Positions 17,704 through 26,836 of a stretch of DNA of 64,000 nt are shown here, piece by piece. The stretch is from JALYOC01 sp036675345 (GTDB lineage Bacteria; Myxococcota; Myxococcia; Myxococcales; Myxococcaceae): assembly GCA_036675345.1 (NCBI GenBank), contig JAKFFE010000031.1:124001-188000 (forward strand), read 5' to 3'. The position numbers were made by a program, and so were the translations under genes. Numbering within the stretch: position 1 is the stretch's first letter; every line of letters begins with the position of its first letter. The notes beneath the pieces are model-generated. The model was not told where the DNA came from. It saw only the letters and a program-made list of their open reading frames with translations, and did not search any database.

Positions 17704-18627
17704 TTGAGCCCTCCGCCTCCGAAGCAGCCGCCCCCGCGTCCACTCTCCACTCCCTCCGGATGGTTGGGCACCCAGGCCGCGCGCGCGCTGGTGTGGGGAG
17801 TGCGGGTCGCCCCCCTGGGGCTGCTGGACGCCCTCTGCCGGGCAGCGGCCGCCCTGGCCTGGACCCTGGGAATCCGCCGCCGGGTGTTGCTGGAGAACCT
17901 GGCCCTGGCCTACCCCGAACTGCCCGACGCCCAGCGGCGCCAGATCGGCCGGGGCGTGTACCGGAACATGACCCGCGCGGTGATGGATGGGTTGCGGGCC
18001 CCTTCGCTGACGCAGGAGGCGCTGGCGAAGTCGGTGGTGGTGGACGACTGGGGCAACATCCGGAAGGACTTCGCCACCGGGAAGGGTGTGCTGATGGCCA
18101 CCGCCCACTTCGGCAGCTGGGAGCTGCTGGGCGGGGCGCTGACCAGCTGCGGGTTCAAGGTCAGCCCGGTGGTGCGGCCGCTCAAGGGTTCCTTCAACGC
18201 CGAGCTGATGCGTTCGCGCCAGCAAAGCGGACTCTCGCTGATCCCCGCCCGGGGCGCGGTGCAGGGCATGCTCAAGGCGGTGCGCGCCGGTGAGCTGGTG
18301 GTGATGCTGCTGGATCAGACGGTGCCCGCCGACAAGGGGGTGTTCGTGCCCTTCTTCGGGAGGCTGGCCAGCACCAGCCCCGGGCTGGCCCTGGCGGCGA
18401 TCCGCAGCCGGGCCCCGCTGTACGTGCTGATGGCCGCCCGGGAGGGCGCCAACCTGCGCTTCTTCGTGGAGGGGCCGGTCCCCATCCCCACCGAAGGCAC
18501 CCTGGACGTCCGGATCCGCGAGGTGACGCTGCAGGTGACCCAGATCATCGAACGGTACATCCGCCGCTATCCGGACCAGTGGCTGTGGCTGCACCGCCGC
18601 TGGAAGGAGACCCCGCCGGTGGCCTAG
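17704..18627 (+). CDS. Lysophospholipid/lipid A-type acyltransferase (LpxL/HtrB family)
   Basis: A 307-residue inner-membrane-associated acyltransferase. The HxxxxE/D catalytic motif appears as HFGSWE near residue 134. The RxxxxxxR-rich substrate helix, the LDQTVP motif (about 204) and the C-terminal RRYPDQWLWLHRRWK signature are typical of LpxL/LpxM lauroyl- or myristoyl-transferases. The start codon is TTG at 17704, chosen for length, and is uncertain. It would add a secondary acyl chain to lipid A or a related lipid. Its TAG stop shares the palindrome CTAG with the stop of the converging gene at 18624. Confidence 0.88.
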   Translation: MSPPPPKQPPPRPLSTPSGWLGTQAARALVWGVRVAPLGLLDALCRAAAALAWTLGIRRRVLLENLALAYPELPDAQRRQIGRGVYRNMTRAVMDGLRAPSLTQEALAKSVVVDDWGNIRKDFATGKGVLMATAHFGSWELLGGALTSCGFKVSPVVRPLKGSFNAELMRSRQQSGLSLIPARGAVQGMLKAVRAGELVVMLLDQTVPADKGVFVPFFGRLASTSPGLALAAIRSRAPLYVLMAAREGANLRFFVEGPVPIPTEGTLDVRIREVTLQVTQIIERYIRRYPDQWLWLHRRWKETPPVA

Positions 18628-20312
18628 AGGCTGACCCGCAGCGCCACGCCCACCTCGAACACCGGAGGGGGAATGGAGATCGCCGGGGTGGTGAAGCCGC
18701 CGGGGAACACCAGCGGAGGGACCTCCACCCCCAGCCGGAACTCGCCCCGGTCGTTGCCGAAGTGCCCGGACACGAAGCCCTCCACGGTCAGGTAGGAGAG
18801 CACCCGCTGGGTGACGTCCAGCCGCGACAGGAAGGACCGGTCCGAGATGTTCCCCAGGGTCGAGAACACGAACGAGGTGTTCTCCCAGTTTCCCGGCGCC
18901 GCCAACAGCGCATAGGCCGCCGCGTAGTGCTGCCCCAGGTAGAAGGGCGTGAACTCGCCGTTGAAGATCAGCCACGGGTAGAGGCCGGGATCATCGGTGC
19001 CCAGCGAGTTGTAGAAGTACTCGGCGCCCACCGTCAGCGAGTCGGTGTCGCTGTAGGCCCAGGTCCAGGTCAGCCCGCCGCTGGCCTGGGGGGAGGGGCC
19101 CTCCGGCAGGTAGCGCTCGAAGTCGGAGACCTGGATGTTGTCCGGGTCCGCGCCCGCCCGGCGCCGCCACAGCGGAGAGTCGGGGCGGCCGCGCAGGGCC
19201 AGCTCCCCGTAGACGTCGAAGGGCCCCAGGGGCGTGGACAGGTCCAGCCCGAAGCGCGGCTTGCGGTCCAGTTGGAGCACCGCATCCAGTCCCAGCTCCA
19301 GGTTCCCGAACACCAGCTCCGCCCGAGCCGCCCCGCCCAGCTTGCCCAACGCGTCGGAGGGCCCCACGTTGTCCAGCAGGGCCAGGGCGTAGAAGTTCCA
19401 GCCCCGCTCCTCCCAGGGGACGTGGACCTTGATCATCGACGCGCCGGTCCGCACGTCGAAGAGCTGCAGCGGATTGCGCCGGGAAGGGGAGAGGAAGTCG
19501 GTGGGGTTCCAGAACCGGGAGGTGCCCCATTTGACGTGCTGCTTGCCGATGGTCAGGAACACCGCCCGCTGGATGTCAAAGCGCAGCCAGGCCTGATCCA
19601 GCAACACCCGCGGGTTCTGCACTTCCTGACCGCCAAACAGGTTCTGCCCCGCCTGGGTGACGCCCCCCTCCGGATCCAGGGCGTTGTCCGGCGACTGGCT
19701 GGCGGTGTCCAGGGTGGGGTCGTAGGTCATCCGCCCGGAGACGAAGGCCCGGATCCGATCGGTGGGCCGCCCGTCGAAGTACGCGTCCACCAGGGTGGGA
19801 AAGGTGAGGGCCACGTTCTTGAACTTGTCGTCCTGCCGGTAGGAGGCGATCCCCCGCTGGTAGAACAGCCCGCCAATTCGCAAGGGATCGTCCACCGCCT
19901 CCTGGGACGCGAACGCGTCGGCGATCGCGTCTCCCTCCAGCACCTGCCGATCCCGATCCGCCTCGTCGGTGGGGGGCCCCAGGTTCCGCACCGGAGTCCC
20001 CGCGCCCGCCTCCTCTTTGGCCGGCACCGCGGCGGGAGCGCCGAACAGCGCCTCCTCGTCCCGGCCCGGATCGGTGCCGGCATCGGCATCGGCATCGGCG
20101 GCGTCGGCGGACCGCGGAGGGGCGTCGGTCCCGGAGGACCGCCCGCCGTCGGCGGAGGCCTCCACCGACGGACGATCCTCGCCGAACATCGACTCCTCGT
20201 CCGGCCGCTCCTGGGCCCAGGCGGGGAACGTCAGACCCCACCCCAGCGCCACCGCCGCCGGCCACAGCCGCCGACTCCAACCGCCCCACTGCGCCGCCCT
20301 GCGATTGCCCAC
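18624..20312 (-). CDS. Outer-membrane porin-like protein of an ABC export operon
   Basis: A 562-residue exported protein. The start is GTG at 20312 because GGGAGGGG lies immediately upstream and a signal peptide follows (LWPAAVALGWGLTFPAWA); about 100 further upstream in-frame residues are discarded. The N-terminal quarter is acidic and Asp/Ala-rich (SADADAD-like). From about residue 140 the sequence alternates as in beta-barrels (FLTIGKQHVKWGTSRFWNP, WNFYALALLDNVG) and ends in a hydrophobic strand with VALRVSL. It is the last gene of the minus-strand operon with LolA-like, FtsX-like and ABC ATPase genes, so it may be the outer-membrane partner or client of that exporter. Confidence 0.75.
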   Translation of the reverse strand: MGNRRAAQWGGWSRRLWPAAVALGWGLTFPAWAQERPDEESMFGEDRPSVEASADGGRSSGTDAPPRSADAADADADAGTDPGRDEEALFGAPAAVPAKEEAGAGTPVRNLGPPTDEADRDRQVLEGDAIADAFASQEAVDDPLRIGGLFYQRGIASYRQDDKFKNVALTFPTLVDAYFDGRPTDRIRAFVSGRMTYDPTLDTASQSPDNALDPEGGVTQAGQNLFGGQEVQNPRVLLDQAWLRFDIQRAVFLTIGKQHVKWGTSRFWNPTDFLSPSRRNPLQLFDVRTGASMIKVHVPWEERGWNFYALALLDNVGPSDALGKLGGAARAELVFGNLELGLDAVLQLDRKPRFGLDLSTPLGPFDVYGELALRGRPDSPLWRRRAGADPDNIQVSDFERYLPEGPSPQASGGLTWTWAYSDTDSLTVGAEYFYNSLGTDDPGLYPWLIFNGEFTPFYLGQHYAAAYALLAAPGNWENTSFVFSTLGNISDRSFLSRLDVTQRVLSYLTVEGFVSGHFGNDRGEFRLGVEVPPLVFPGGFTTPAISIPPPVFEVGVALRVSL

Positions 20313-20347
20313 AGCCCCTCCCTCAGAAGCACTGCCCAGCAGGACGA

Positions 20348-21133
20348 CTAGCGGCTCTTGGATTCCAGCCAGGCCTTGGTGAACAGGTTGGCCTGCAGCG
20401 GGCGCAGGTCCACCGACTTGATCAACACCAGGGTGGAGTTGGCCTTCTCCACCTCGTCGTAGATCCGGATCTCCTGCGGGTACCAGACCTCGCCCTTCTT
20501 GGACTCGCTGTAGAGCTTCTGCCACTTCGGGTAGTAGCCGGTCCGCATCAGCCGCCCGGAGAGCGCGAACTCCTGCCGCTTGAGGATGTTGCCGGTGGAC
20601 TGATCCACCCACAGCTTCACCACCGGGTAGGAGACGTCCACCCCCTCCTTGGCGGTGAGGGTCAGCTGGTGGACCGCGAACGCCCCCAGTTTGCCCTCCG
20701 CCTCGTACTTGGCCACGTACTCCTCGGCCAGCCGGGACTCGTCGAAGTCATTGCGGCGCGAGTCGGTGCCGGCGATCCGTTCCCGTTCGGTGCGTCGCTC
20801 CCACTTGCCGGTGTTCGGATCGTAGAACCAGAGGTTCTTCTCCATCCGCAGGTAGCCCTTGCCCTGCTCCCCCTTGGGCTTGGAGAAGAGGATCATCAGC
20901 TTGTCGTCCGCGTCGCGGCGGTAGATCAGCGCCTCGCGGACCACGTCCGTCTTGTCCTTCTCCTTCTGCTCCAGATAGACCAACGACTTGTAGTCGCCGG
21001 AGTTGCGCTGCCGGTCGTCGATCTCCTTGACCAACGCATCGGTGCCCGCCTGATCCAGCGGCGCGGCAAGGGCCGCCGCGGAGAGCGCGGTGGCGGCGAG
21101 AACAACCCACGTGTGCAGTGTCATGGCGGTCAT
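20348..21133 (-). CDS. LolA-like outer-membrane lipoprotein-sorting protein
   Basis: A 261-residue periplasmic protein with a signal peptide (TWVVLAATALSAAALAAP). The body resembles the LolA-like proteins that accompany MMPL or FtsX exporters. Features are YLEQKEKDKTDVV, LILFSKPKGEQGKGYLRME, WFYDPNTGKWERR, and a stretch that follows lipid-carrier folds (KLWVDQSTGNILKRQEF). Its role would be to carry a lipid or lipoprotein from the permease complex to the outer membrane. ATG at 21133 overlaps the permease stop (ATGA), giving tight translational coupling; ATG 21124 is an alternative start. Confidence 0.82.
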   Translation of the reverse strand: MTAMTLHTWVVLAATALSAAALAAPLDQAGTDALVKEIDDRQRNSGDYKSLVYLEQKEKDKTDVVREALIYRRDADDKLMILFSKPKGEQGKGYLRMEKNLWFYDPNTGKWERRTERERIAGTDSRRNDFDESRLAEEYVAKYEAEGKLGAFAVHQLTLTAKEGVDVSYPVVKLWVDQSTGNILKRQEFALSGRLMRTGYYPKWQKLYSESKKGEVWYPQEIRIYDEVEKANSTLVLIKSVDLRPLQANLFTKAWLESKSR

Positions 21134-22557
21134 CCAACCTGGTGCATCGCGTTGATCGGCTTCATCCGCGCTGCGAGGTACGAGGGAATCAGGGCGATCG
21201 CGGTGGTGCAGAAGCCGATCAGCAGAATCGAGGACAAAACGCTCTGCGTCTCCACCGCGAAGGTGAGGGTGTCACTCATCAAGAACATCTGGACCGAGAG
21301 CGGCATCGGGATATTCGCCGCGTCCAGCAGCACGCAGATCGTCCAGCCAAGCAAGGCCCCCAGCAGGGTGGAGACCGCCGAGAGGGTGAAGGCCTCGATC
21401 ACGAAGGTGGCCATCACGTACCGGCGCTGCATTCCAATCGCCCGCAGGGTCCCGATCTCCCGGGTCCGCTCCCGGATCGCGATCCACAGGGTGTTCATGA
21501 TCCCCACCGCGATGATCACCACCAGGATCAGGGTCAGCAGGTAGATCACCGCGTTGAGCGCCTTGAGCACCCAGTCCACGAAGGAGACCTCGTCCTTCCA
21601 CTTGGTCAGATCCAGCTGCTGGCCGGTCCACGCCTCGCGGTTGACCCGCTCGAACTTCACGAAGAACGGCTGGGGGTCGTAGTCCATCACCGCGTAGCCC
21701 GCCCCGGTGAGCGCGGTCCGCAGCTTCTCCATCACCGCGTCCGAGGTGGAGATGTCCTTGAGGTAGATCTGCAGCGCCCCGGTGGTGGCCTCGTTGAGCT
21801 GGTACAGCCGCCGCACGGTGCCGGCGTCGGTGAAGATGTTGAACTGGCTGAGCAGCCCGATGTCCTTGGCGATCGCCACCACCCGCACGTCTGCGGTGTT
21901 GGTGGACCCGCGCAGGGTGGGGGCGGAGATGGTCAGCATGTCGCCCACCCCCACCTCCAGCTTCTTGGCCTGGTCCGCGAAGATCAGCGCCGTCCCCTGC
22001 TCCTTGAGCGCCTCCAGGTTTCCCTCCCGCAACTGCACTACGTCCCGGAAGCCCTGCTCGGTCTCGATGTCCACCCCGGCCAGCCCGGCCTGCAGCGCAC
22101 CGGTCTCGCTGACCAGCTTGGCCCAGCCGCGGCCGCGCTGGACCATGTAGTCCAGCTCGGTGGGGAGGGTGGCCTTCACCACCTCCATCACCTTGGGATA
22201 CTCGCTGACCAGCGGGGCAGACGCGCCCGGGGTCAACTTGAAGAACCCGGCCACGTTCACGTGGCCGCTCATCAAGGTGGTGGCCGACCGCAGCAGGGTC
22301 TGGTTCACCCCTTCGGAGAGCCCGACCAGGATCACCAGCAGCGCGGTGACCAGGGCGATCGCTCCCCCCAGCAGGAAGGTCCGCCGGCGGTGCTGGAGCA
22401 GGTTCCGGATCGCCACCTGGTACAGCTGCGCGCGGGGCCCCGCCCACAGCAGCGAGTAGAGCAGGGGGAGGATCACCAGGGCGAAGAAGGTGAGGGCGAA
22501 CAGCGCCCCCAGGATCATCACGACCACCGGCGGTTGGGCCTGGGCTTCGGGCGTCAT
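21130..22557 (-). CDS. FtsX/LolC-like ABC transporter permease (shorter paralogue)
   Basis: A 475-residue permease. ATG at 22557 is used; a longer in-frame reading into the upstream gene is a shadow. One N-terminal hydrophobic segment (MILGALFALTFFALVILPLL) precedes a MacB-like region (YQVAIRNLLQHRRRTFLLGG) and a periplasmic domain of about 240 residues. The C-terminal FtsX domain has three helices (VIYLLTLILVVIIAVGIMN, REIGTLRAIGMQRR). The cytoplasmic EIGTLRAIG motif is the usual ATPase contact. It probably pairs with the 698-residue permease and the LolD-like ATPase in a LolCDE-type heterodimer that extracts lipoproteins or lipids. Confidence 0.88.
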   Translation of the reverse strand: MTPEAQAQPPVVVMILGALFALTFFALVILPLLYSLLWAGPRAQLYQVAIRNLLQHRRRTFLLGGAIALVTALLVILVGLSEGVNQTLLRSATTLMSGHVNVAGFFKLTPGASAPLVSEYPKVMEVVKATLPTELDYMVQRGRGWAKLVSETGALQAGLAGVDIETEQGFRDVVQLREGNLEALKEQGTALIFADQAKKLEVGVGDMLTISAPTLRGSTNTADVRVVAIAKDIGLLSQFNIFTDAGTVRRLYQLNEATTGALQIYLKDISTSDAVMEKLRTALTGAGYAVMDYDPQPFFVKFERVNREAWTGQQLDLTKWKDEVSFVDWVLKALNAVIYLLTLILVVIIAVGIMNTLWIAIRERTREIGTLRAIGMQRRYVMATFVIEAFTLSAVSTLLGALLGWTICVLLDAANIPMPLSVQMFLMSDTLTFAVETQSVLSSILLIGFCTTAIALIPSYLAARMKPINAMHQVG

Positions 22558-22559
22558 CG

Positions 22560-24656
22560 TTATTCCTCCGCCGCCTGCATGGCGTTCACCGGGGAGACCC
22601 GGGTGGCCAGGTAGGCCGGATAGAGCGTGGAGATGGCGCTGACCACCAGCACCACGGTCAAACCGGCGATCACGTTCCCCACCCCCAGCGCCGGGAACAG
22701 CCGGGGACCGGAGAAGAAGAAGTACAGCTGTTCGTTGCTGGCCGGGATCCCGCTTTGGCCCAGCCAGCGCATGATCCCCGCCCCCAACAGCGCCCCCAGG
22801 GCCCCAAAGGCGGCGCCCAGCACCGCGGTCTCCACCAGGATCATGGAGAGGATGAAGCCCTTGCGGCTGCCAATCGCCCGCAGGGTGCCGATCTCCCGGA
22901 CCCGCTGCATGGTGGCCATCATCATCGCGTTGTTGATGATCACGATCGCCACCACGAAGATGATGAACACCGCCACGTACAGCACCATCTTCGCCACCAG
23001 CGTCAGCTGCCCCAGGAAGCCGGCGGCCTGCTGCCAGTTCATCACCTTCAGCTGCAGGCCCTTCTCTTCGATCAGCCCCTGCAAGGAGCGCTGGGAATCG
23101 GCCAGGAACCGGCTGTCGTCCAGCATCACCGCCGCGTTGAGCACCACGCTGCCCGAGATGTCCTCCTCGGTGTAGGTGGTCCGCGGGGCCGCCCGCTCCT
23201 GGGTCCCCAGCTCCGCGGCCTCGTCGATGTTCGCGCTCTCCCCCTCCGCCACCAGCGCCGCGCCTCCCCCGAACAGCGCCGCCTCCGCGTCCTCCCGCGC
23301 CACCTGCTGGGCCCCGGTCTCCTTCTGCAGGGCCTGGATCTCCGCCCGCTTCTCCGGGGTCAGGTAGCCGTAGAGGTCCTGGAAGGAGACCAGATCGATC
23401 AGGCTGGTCACCCCGGCTAGGGGCGACTTCTCCAGCCCCTGGAACTGGAAGGTGCCCCACAGCTTGACGTTGGTGGAGCTCATGTAGCCCGACCCGCCCG
23501 AGGCGCTCTGCAAGGAGACGGTGTCTCCCACCCGCAGCCGGTACAGCTCCACCTTGGGCGCCACCAGCTCGTAGAACAGCCGGTGCCGCTCCATCAGGTT
23601 CTGATCATTGACCGTTAGCAGCTGCTTGAGCAGCTTCTCCGCGTCCTTCTCCTCGGAGCCCAGGGCCTGCTGCAGCTGGGTGACCAGCGTCCGCTGCTTG
23701 AGCGGATCCAACTGCATCATGATGTCCCGGGTCAGCACCGGCAGCTCCTTGACCCGCCGCTGCAGATCCGGGTCCTCGGCCAGCAGCTTCTGGTTGACCT
23801 CCACCGCCTCCTTGAGCAGGTCCAGCCGGCGGGCCACCTTCACCTTGAACAGCTCCTCGTAATAGAACTTGGGGATCAGCAGCCCGCGCTGTCCGCGCGG
23901 CGGCATCGTCCCCTCCACCAGCTCCATCCGGTCGAAGGCCTTCTTGAAGGCGTCCAGGTCGGTGCCGGTGTAGCGCAAGACCAGCCAGTCGCCGTCGGTG
24001 AGCAGCTGGGCCAGCTTGTTCTCCAGGAACTCCATCCCCTCCAGCGGGGCGCGGTCGAAGTCCGCCCAGAAGGCGTCGGAGAGCACCCGATCAATCGTCT
24101 CCAGCCCCTGCTCCTGCTGGGCGCTCTGGGTGCTGATCACCCGGGCGGCGATCATGTCCTGGCGGATCAGCCGGGCCATCTCCCGGACGTGGGACTTCAT
24201 CGAGTCCACCTCCGCGGCCAGCGTGGGGGAACCCTTCCCCTCCGCTTGCTGGCGCAGCTTCCCCCGCAGGTCGGCCAGGGTGAGGTCGATGATGTTCCCG
24301 GAGGTGACCATCGCGGTCCCCATCCCCATCGGGACCACCATCCGCACGTGCGGCAGCTCCTCCAGCTGCGCCTTCACCGCCGGGAAGTCGGTGATCGGCT
24401 CCAGGTCCGACTCCTGGCCCCCGAAGTCGCCGAACAAGGACAGCTCGTCCTTGGACTGCGACGAATAGATCTGCAGGTGGCCGGCCACCGAACCGATCAC
24501 GCTGCGGCTCATCGAATCGTTGAGGCTGTCGAACAGCGCCCCGCCCACGATCACCAGGGCGGTGCCGGCCAGCATGATGAACCCGATGATCAGGTTCATC
24601 TTGGAGGCGAACAGGTTGCGGACCGCGATCTGGAACAGCAGCGCCAGCCGGGCCAT
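22560..24656 (-). CDS. FtsX/LolE-like permease with unusually large periplasmic insert
   Basis: A 698-residue permease. Transmembrane helix 1 (about residues 20-42, MNLIIGFIMLAGTALVIVGG) and the C-terminal FtsX block of three helices (about 560-690) flank a periplasmic domain of roughly 510 residues. LolC/LolE and MacB have about 200-250. The domain is charged and contains helical stretches and an Asp/Glu-rich loop. The ATPase-contacting motif REIGTLRAIGSRKG is conserved and nearly identical to that in the downstream permease. The start ATG shares a base with the ATPase stop (TGATG). Confidence 0.9.
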   Translation of the reverse strand: MARLALLFQIAVRNLFASKMNLIIGFIMLAGTALVIVGGALFDSLNDSMSRSVIGSVAGHLQIYSSQSKDELSLFGDFGGQESDLEPITDFPAVKAQLEELPHVRMVVPMGMGTAMVTSGNIIDLTLADLRGKLRQQAEGKGSPTLAAEVDSMKSHVREMARLIRQDMIAARVISTQSAQQEQGLETIDRVLSDAFWADFDRAPLEGMEFLENKLAQLLTDGDWLVLRYTGTDLDAFKKAFDRMELVEGTMPPRGQRGLLIPKFYYEELFKVKVARRLDLLKEAVEVNQKLLAEDPDLQRRVKELPVLTRDIMMQLDPLKQRTLVTQLQQALGSEEKDAEKLLKQLLTVNDQNLMERHRLFYELVAPKVELYRLRVGDTVSLQSASGGSGYMSSTNVKLWGTFQFQGLEKSPLAGVTSLIDLVSFQDLYGYLTPEKRAEIQALQKETGAQQVAREDAEAALFGGGAALVAEGESANIDEAAELGTQERAAPRTTYTEEDISGSVVLNAAVMLDDSRFLADSQRSLQGLIEEKGLQLKVMNWQQAAGFLGQLTLVAKMVLYVAVFIIFVVAIVIINNAMMMATMQRVREIGTLRAIGSRKGFILSMILVETAVLGAAFGALGALLGAGIMRWLGQSGIPASNEQLYFFFSGPRLFPALGVGNVIAGLTVVLVVSAISTLYPAYLATRVSPVNAMQAAEE

Positions 24657-25378
24657 CAGTGGATACCCGCCGCGGCCCGGGCCGCCTCCTGGGGGGTGAC
24701 CCGGTCCAGGATCTTCCCGTCCGCGATCCGGATCACCGCGTTGGCATGGGACATCACCTTGGCGTCGTGGGTGGAGAAGATGAAGGTGGTCCCCTGGCGC
24801 GCGTTGAGGTCCCGCATCAGATCGATGATCTGCTGCCCGGTCACCGAGTCCAGGTTGGCGGTGGGTTCGTCGGCGAGCACGATCTTCGGCTGGGTGACCA
24901 GGGCGCGGGCGATCGCCACCCGCTGCCGCTGTCCGCCGGAGAGTTCGCTGGGGCGGTGCTTGGTGTGGGTGGCCAGGCCCACCTGTTCCAGCACCTCGTT
25001 CACCCGCTTGGCGCGCTCGGTCTTGTTCAGCTTGCGCTGCAGCAACAGCGGGAACTCCACGTTCTGGAACACCGAGAGCACCCCCACCAGGTTGAAGCTC
25101 TGGAAGATGAAGCCCAGGGTGTTCAGCCGCAGGTCGGTCAGCGCCCGGTCGTTGAGCCCCATCGTGTTCTGGCCGGCCACCGACACCTGGCCGGAGGTGG
25201 CGGTGTCCACGCAGCCGATCAGGTTCAAGAGGGTGGTCTTGCCACTGCCCGAGGGGCCGGCGATGGAGATGAACTCGCCCTGCTCCACGTTCAGCGTCAC
25301 TCCGCGCAGCGCCGGGACGACGATCTTGCCGAGGTGGTACTCCTTGACGACGTTCTCGATCGCGACAATGGGGGCCAT
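24656..25378 (-). CDS. LolD/MacB-type ABC transporter ATP-binding protein
   Basis: A 240-residue nucleotide-binding subunit, first gene of the operon. Walker A is GPSGSGKTT (about residues 41-49), the Q-loop is FQSFNLVGVLSVFQN, the signature is LSGGQRQR (about 145), Walker B is IVLADEPT, and the H-loop is STHDAKV. The sequence best fits the LolD/MacB/FtsE group that drives mechanotransmission permeases rather than substrate import. With two FtsX permeases, a LolA-like carrier and an outer-membrane protein downstream, it would power export or extraction of a lipoprotein or lipid to the outer membrane. Confidence 0.94.
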   Translation of the reverse strand: MAPIVAIENVVKEYHLGKIVVPALRGVTLNVEQGEFISIAGPSGSGKTTLLNLIGCVDTATSGQVSVAGQNTMGLNDRALTDLRLNTLGFIFQSFNLVGVLSVFQNVEFPLLLQRKLNKTERAKRVNEVLEQVGLATHTKHRPSELSGGQRQRVAIARALVTQPKIVLADEPTANLDSVTGQQIIDLMRDLNARQGTTFIFSTHDAKVMSHANAVIRIADGKILDRVTPQEAARAAAGIH

Positions 25379-25460
25379 GGGGCCGCTTGTTTAGTCGCCC
25401 TCCGCCCCGGACGCACCTGGATCGCGAAAATCGTTGGGTCCGGCGCCCGCTGGCCAGATG

Positions 25461-25509
25461 GCAAAAAAAAGAGGCGAACCGGCGAACCGGCCCGCCTCTT
25501 TGGCTTTTT
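25461..25509 (-). terminator. Intrinsic terminator with strong T-run
   Basis: On the minus strand an AAAGAGGCG/CGCCTCTTT stem is followed by a run of eight T (the A8 run at 25463-25470). It lies 10 bases after the stop of the gene at 25519. The A-run and T-run on both sides make it potentially bidirectional, and it also insulates the ABC operon. Confidence 0.9.
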
Positions 25510-25518
25510 CAGCTCGCT

Positions 25519-26265
25519 CTACTGGACCTGGGTACCAGAAGAGGACTCATCCAGCGGCTGCCCGGAGGTGTCCTGGCTGTCCGGGACCGGCTGCTCCGGA
25601 GCGGGCTCGGTGCCCATCGTGTCCGGCGTCCCGCTCTCGATCCCGCTGCCCTCCAGCCCAGACCCGCCGGTGCCCGGCTCGGTGCCCGGCTCGGTGGACG
25701 GCTCGGTCGCCGGCTCACCCGCGCCGGTGTTGTCCAGCCCACCCGGATCGGAGGTCCCCAGATCCTCGAAGCCCGCCCCCCCTGTCCCCTGGGAAGAGCG
25801 GGAAATGGAGGTGGCCTCGTTCTCGGTCTTGTTCTTCACCGTGAAGGAGGCGCGGATCTCGTCTCCCTCCTTGAGGTCCTTGGCCTTCTTCACGTCGCCC
25901 TCGAACTGGGTCTTGGAGCTGGTCTTCAGCTCCACCACCGCGCCCATGTGTTCAATGAACACCTTGTTGGACTGGGCCTTGACCACCTTGCCGGTCAGCT
26001 CCTGTTCGGCCTGCTGACCCGAACCGCCAATCCCCGCCTCGTCGGCCGGAAGGGCGCTCTCCTCGGGCAGCGCCTCTGGCGCCGGGGCAGTGCCTTCCTC
26101 GCCCGCTCCGCCCGTCCCGCTCTCTTGACCGGTGGGCAGCGCCTCTTCCTGGCCCTGCCACTCGGTGGCCTGCTCGTCCTGGTTGGCCTGGCCCTCATTG
26201 GCGAAGGCCGCCCCGGCGCCAAAGAGGCTCACGCCGGCCAAAATGCCGATCAACTTCTTGCTCAT
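25519..26265 (-). CDS. Exported OB-fold-like (DUF5666-like) protein with EPxTEPG repeats
   Basis: A 248-residue secreted protein. ATG at 26265 is chosen because CAGGAG precedes it and a clear signal peptide follows (KKLIGILAGVSLFGAGAAFA); 63 upstream in-frame residues are not signal-like. A Gln/Glu/Gly-rich linker leads to a small beta domain (GKVVKAQSNKVFIEHMGAVV, EGDEIRASF) resembling DUF5666/OB-fold modules at about residues 90-160. An acidic tail follows with short EPSTEPGTEPG repeats. The function is unknown. It is monocistronic, ended by a strong intrinsic terminator, and lies directly before the T3SS locus on the opposite strand. Confidence 0.7.
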   Translation of the reverse strand: MSKKLIGILAGVSLFGAGAAFANEGQANQDEQATEWQGQEEALPTGQESGTGGAGEEGTAPAPEALPEESALPADEAGIGGSGQQAEQELTGKVVKAQSNKVFIEHMGAVVELKTSSKTQFEGDVKKAKDLKEGDEIRASFTVKNKTENEATSISRSSQGTGGAGFEDLGTSDPGGLDNTGAGEPATEPSTEPGTEPGTGGSGLEGSGIESGTPDTMGTEPAPEQPVPDSQDTSGQPLDESSSGTQVQ

Positions 26266-26441
26266 GGTGTTGCTCCTGTTCCCTTGTAGGGCTTGGTGGT
26301 TGTGGTCTGAACGGAAGCTATGTGCGGGGCTGTCCTCCGGGCCGGGTCGTCTGCACGCTGGGCAACGGGCCGGTAGCCCTGCCTGCCTGCCCCTCGAGCG
26401 GCTTGAAGGGCGGAGCCGTTCTCCACTACCGTGGCGGCTCC

Positions 26442-26705
26442 ATGCCCACCCCAAGCCAGCCGCAGACGTCCACCGAACCGATGTACCCGGCGGTGGAGGG
26501 CTTCATTGAACGCGCCAGTCCCGAGGAGATCGCCGGGCTCTTCCAGTCCATCAAGGCCGGGCTGGAGGACCTCAAGGGCCCCAAGGCGGATCAATCCAAG
26601 AAGGTAAAGGCGGCCCTGGACCGCACCGAGGAGCTGCTGACCCACCTGCTGGAGGTGCGAGAGAAACTCACCTCCGAGAAGCAGGCCTCCAAGGGCCGGA
26701 AGTAA
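26442..26705 (+). CDS. Small helical protein at the start of the T3SS locus
   Basis: An 87-residue, probably all-helical protein (ASPEEIAGLFQSIKAGLEDL, ALDRTEELLTHLLEVREKL) with no signal peptide. The ATG at 26442 is preceded by TACCGT nine bases upstream and no Shine-Dalgarno, consistent with a leaderless start. I do not recognise the family. Size and helical pattern fit T3SS chaperones or small structural subunits, and it is the first plus-strand gene of the locus, but the function is inferred only from position. Confidence 0.65.
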   Translation: MPTPSQPQTSTEPMYPAVEGFIERASPEEIAGLFQSIKAGLEDLKGPKADQSKKVKAALDRTEELLTHLLEVREKLTSEKQASKGRK

Positions 26706-26743
26706 AAGGGATTTCCAGCGGTCGGCCAGAAGTGCAAGACTTC

Positions 26744-26773
26744 AGGCAACCGGCGGCCCCCTGGGCCCGATAA
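26744..26773 (+). promoter_or_regulatory. Candidate sigma-28-type promoter upstream of 26837
   Basis: AGGCAAC (26744-26750) is followed after 15 bases by CCCGATAA (26766-26773). The -10 half is one mismatch from the FliA consensus GCCGATAA. Three other genes in this locus carry the same arrangement (GCAAC-N14-NNNGATAA). The proposed user is the FliA-like sigma factor encoded at 28458. Confidence 0.5.
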
Positions 26774-26836
26774 CTCAAGTGGGGCGAGTGGTTTTCCAAA
26801 CCTTCCCGCCTCGGACCTTCATCAGAGGAGCACCCC

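Noticed and set aside
26442..26705. 87-residue protein annotated as needle subunit SctF
   Set aside because: Length fits, but the C-terminal needle pattern (xxxIIQxF-like) is absent and the tail is Lys/Gly-rich; left unassigned.
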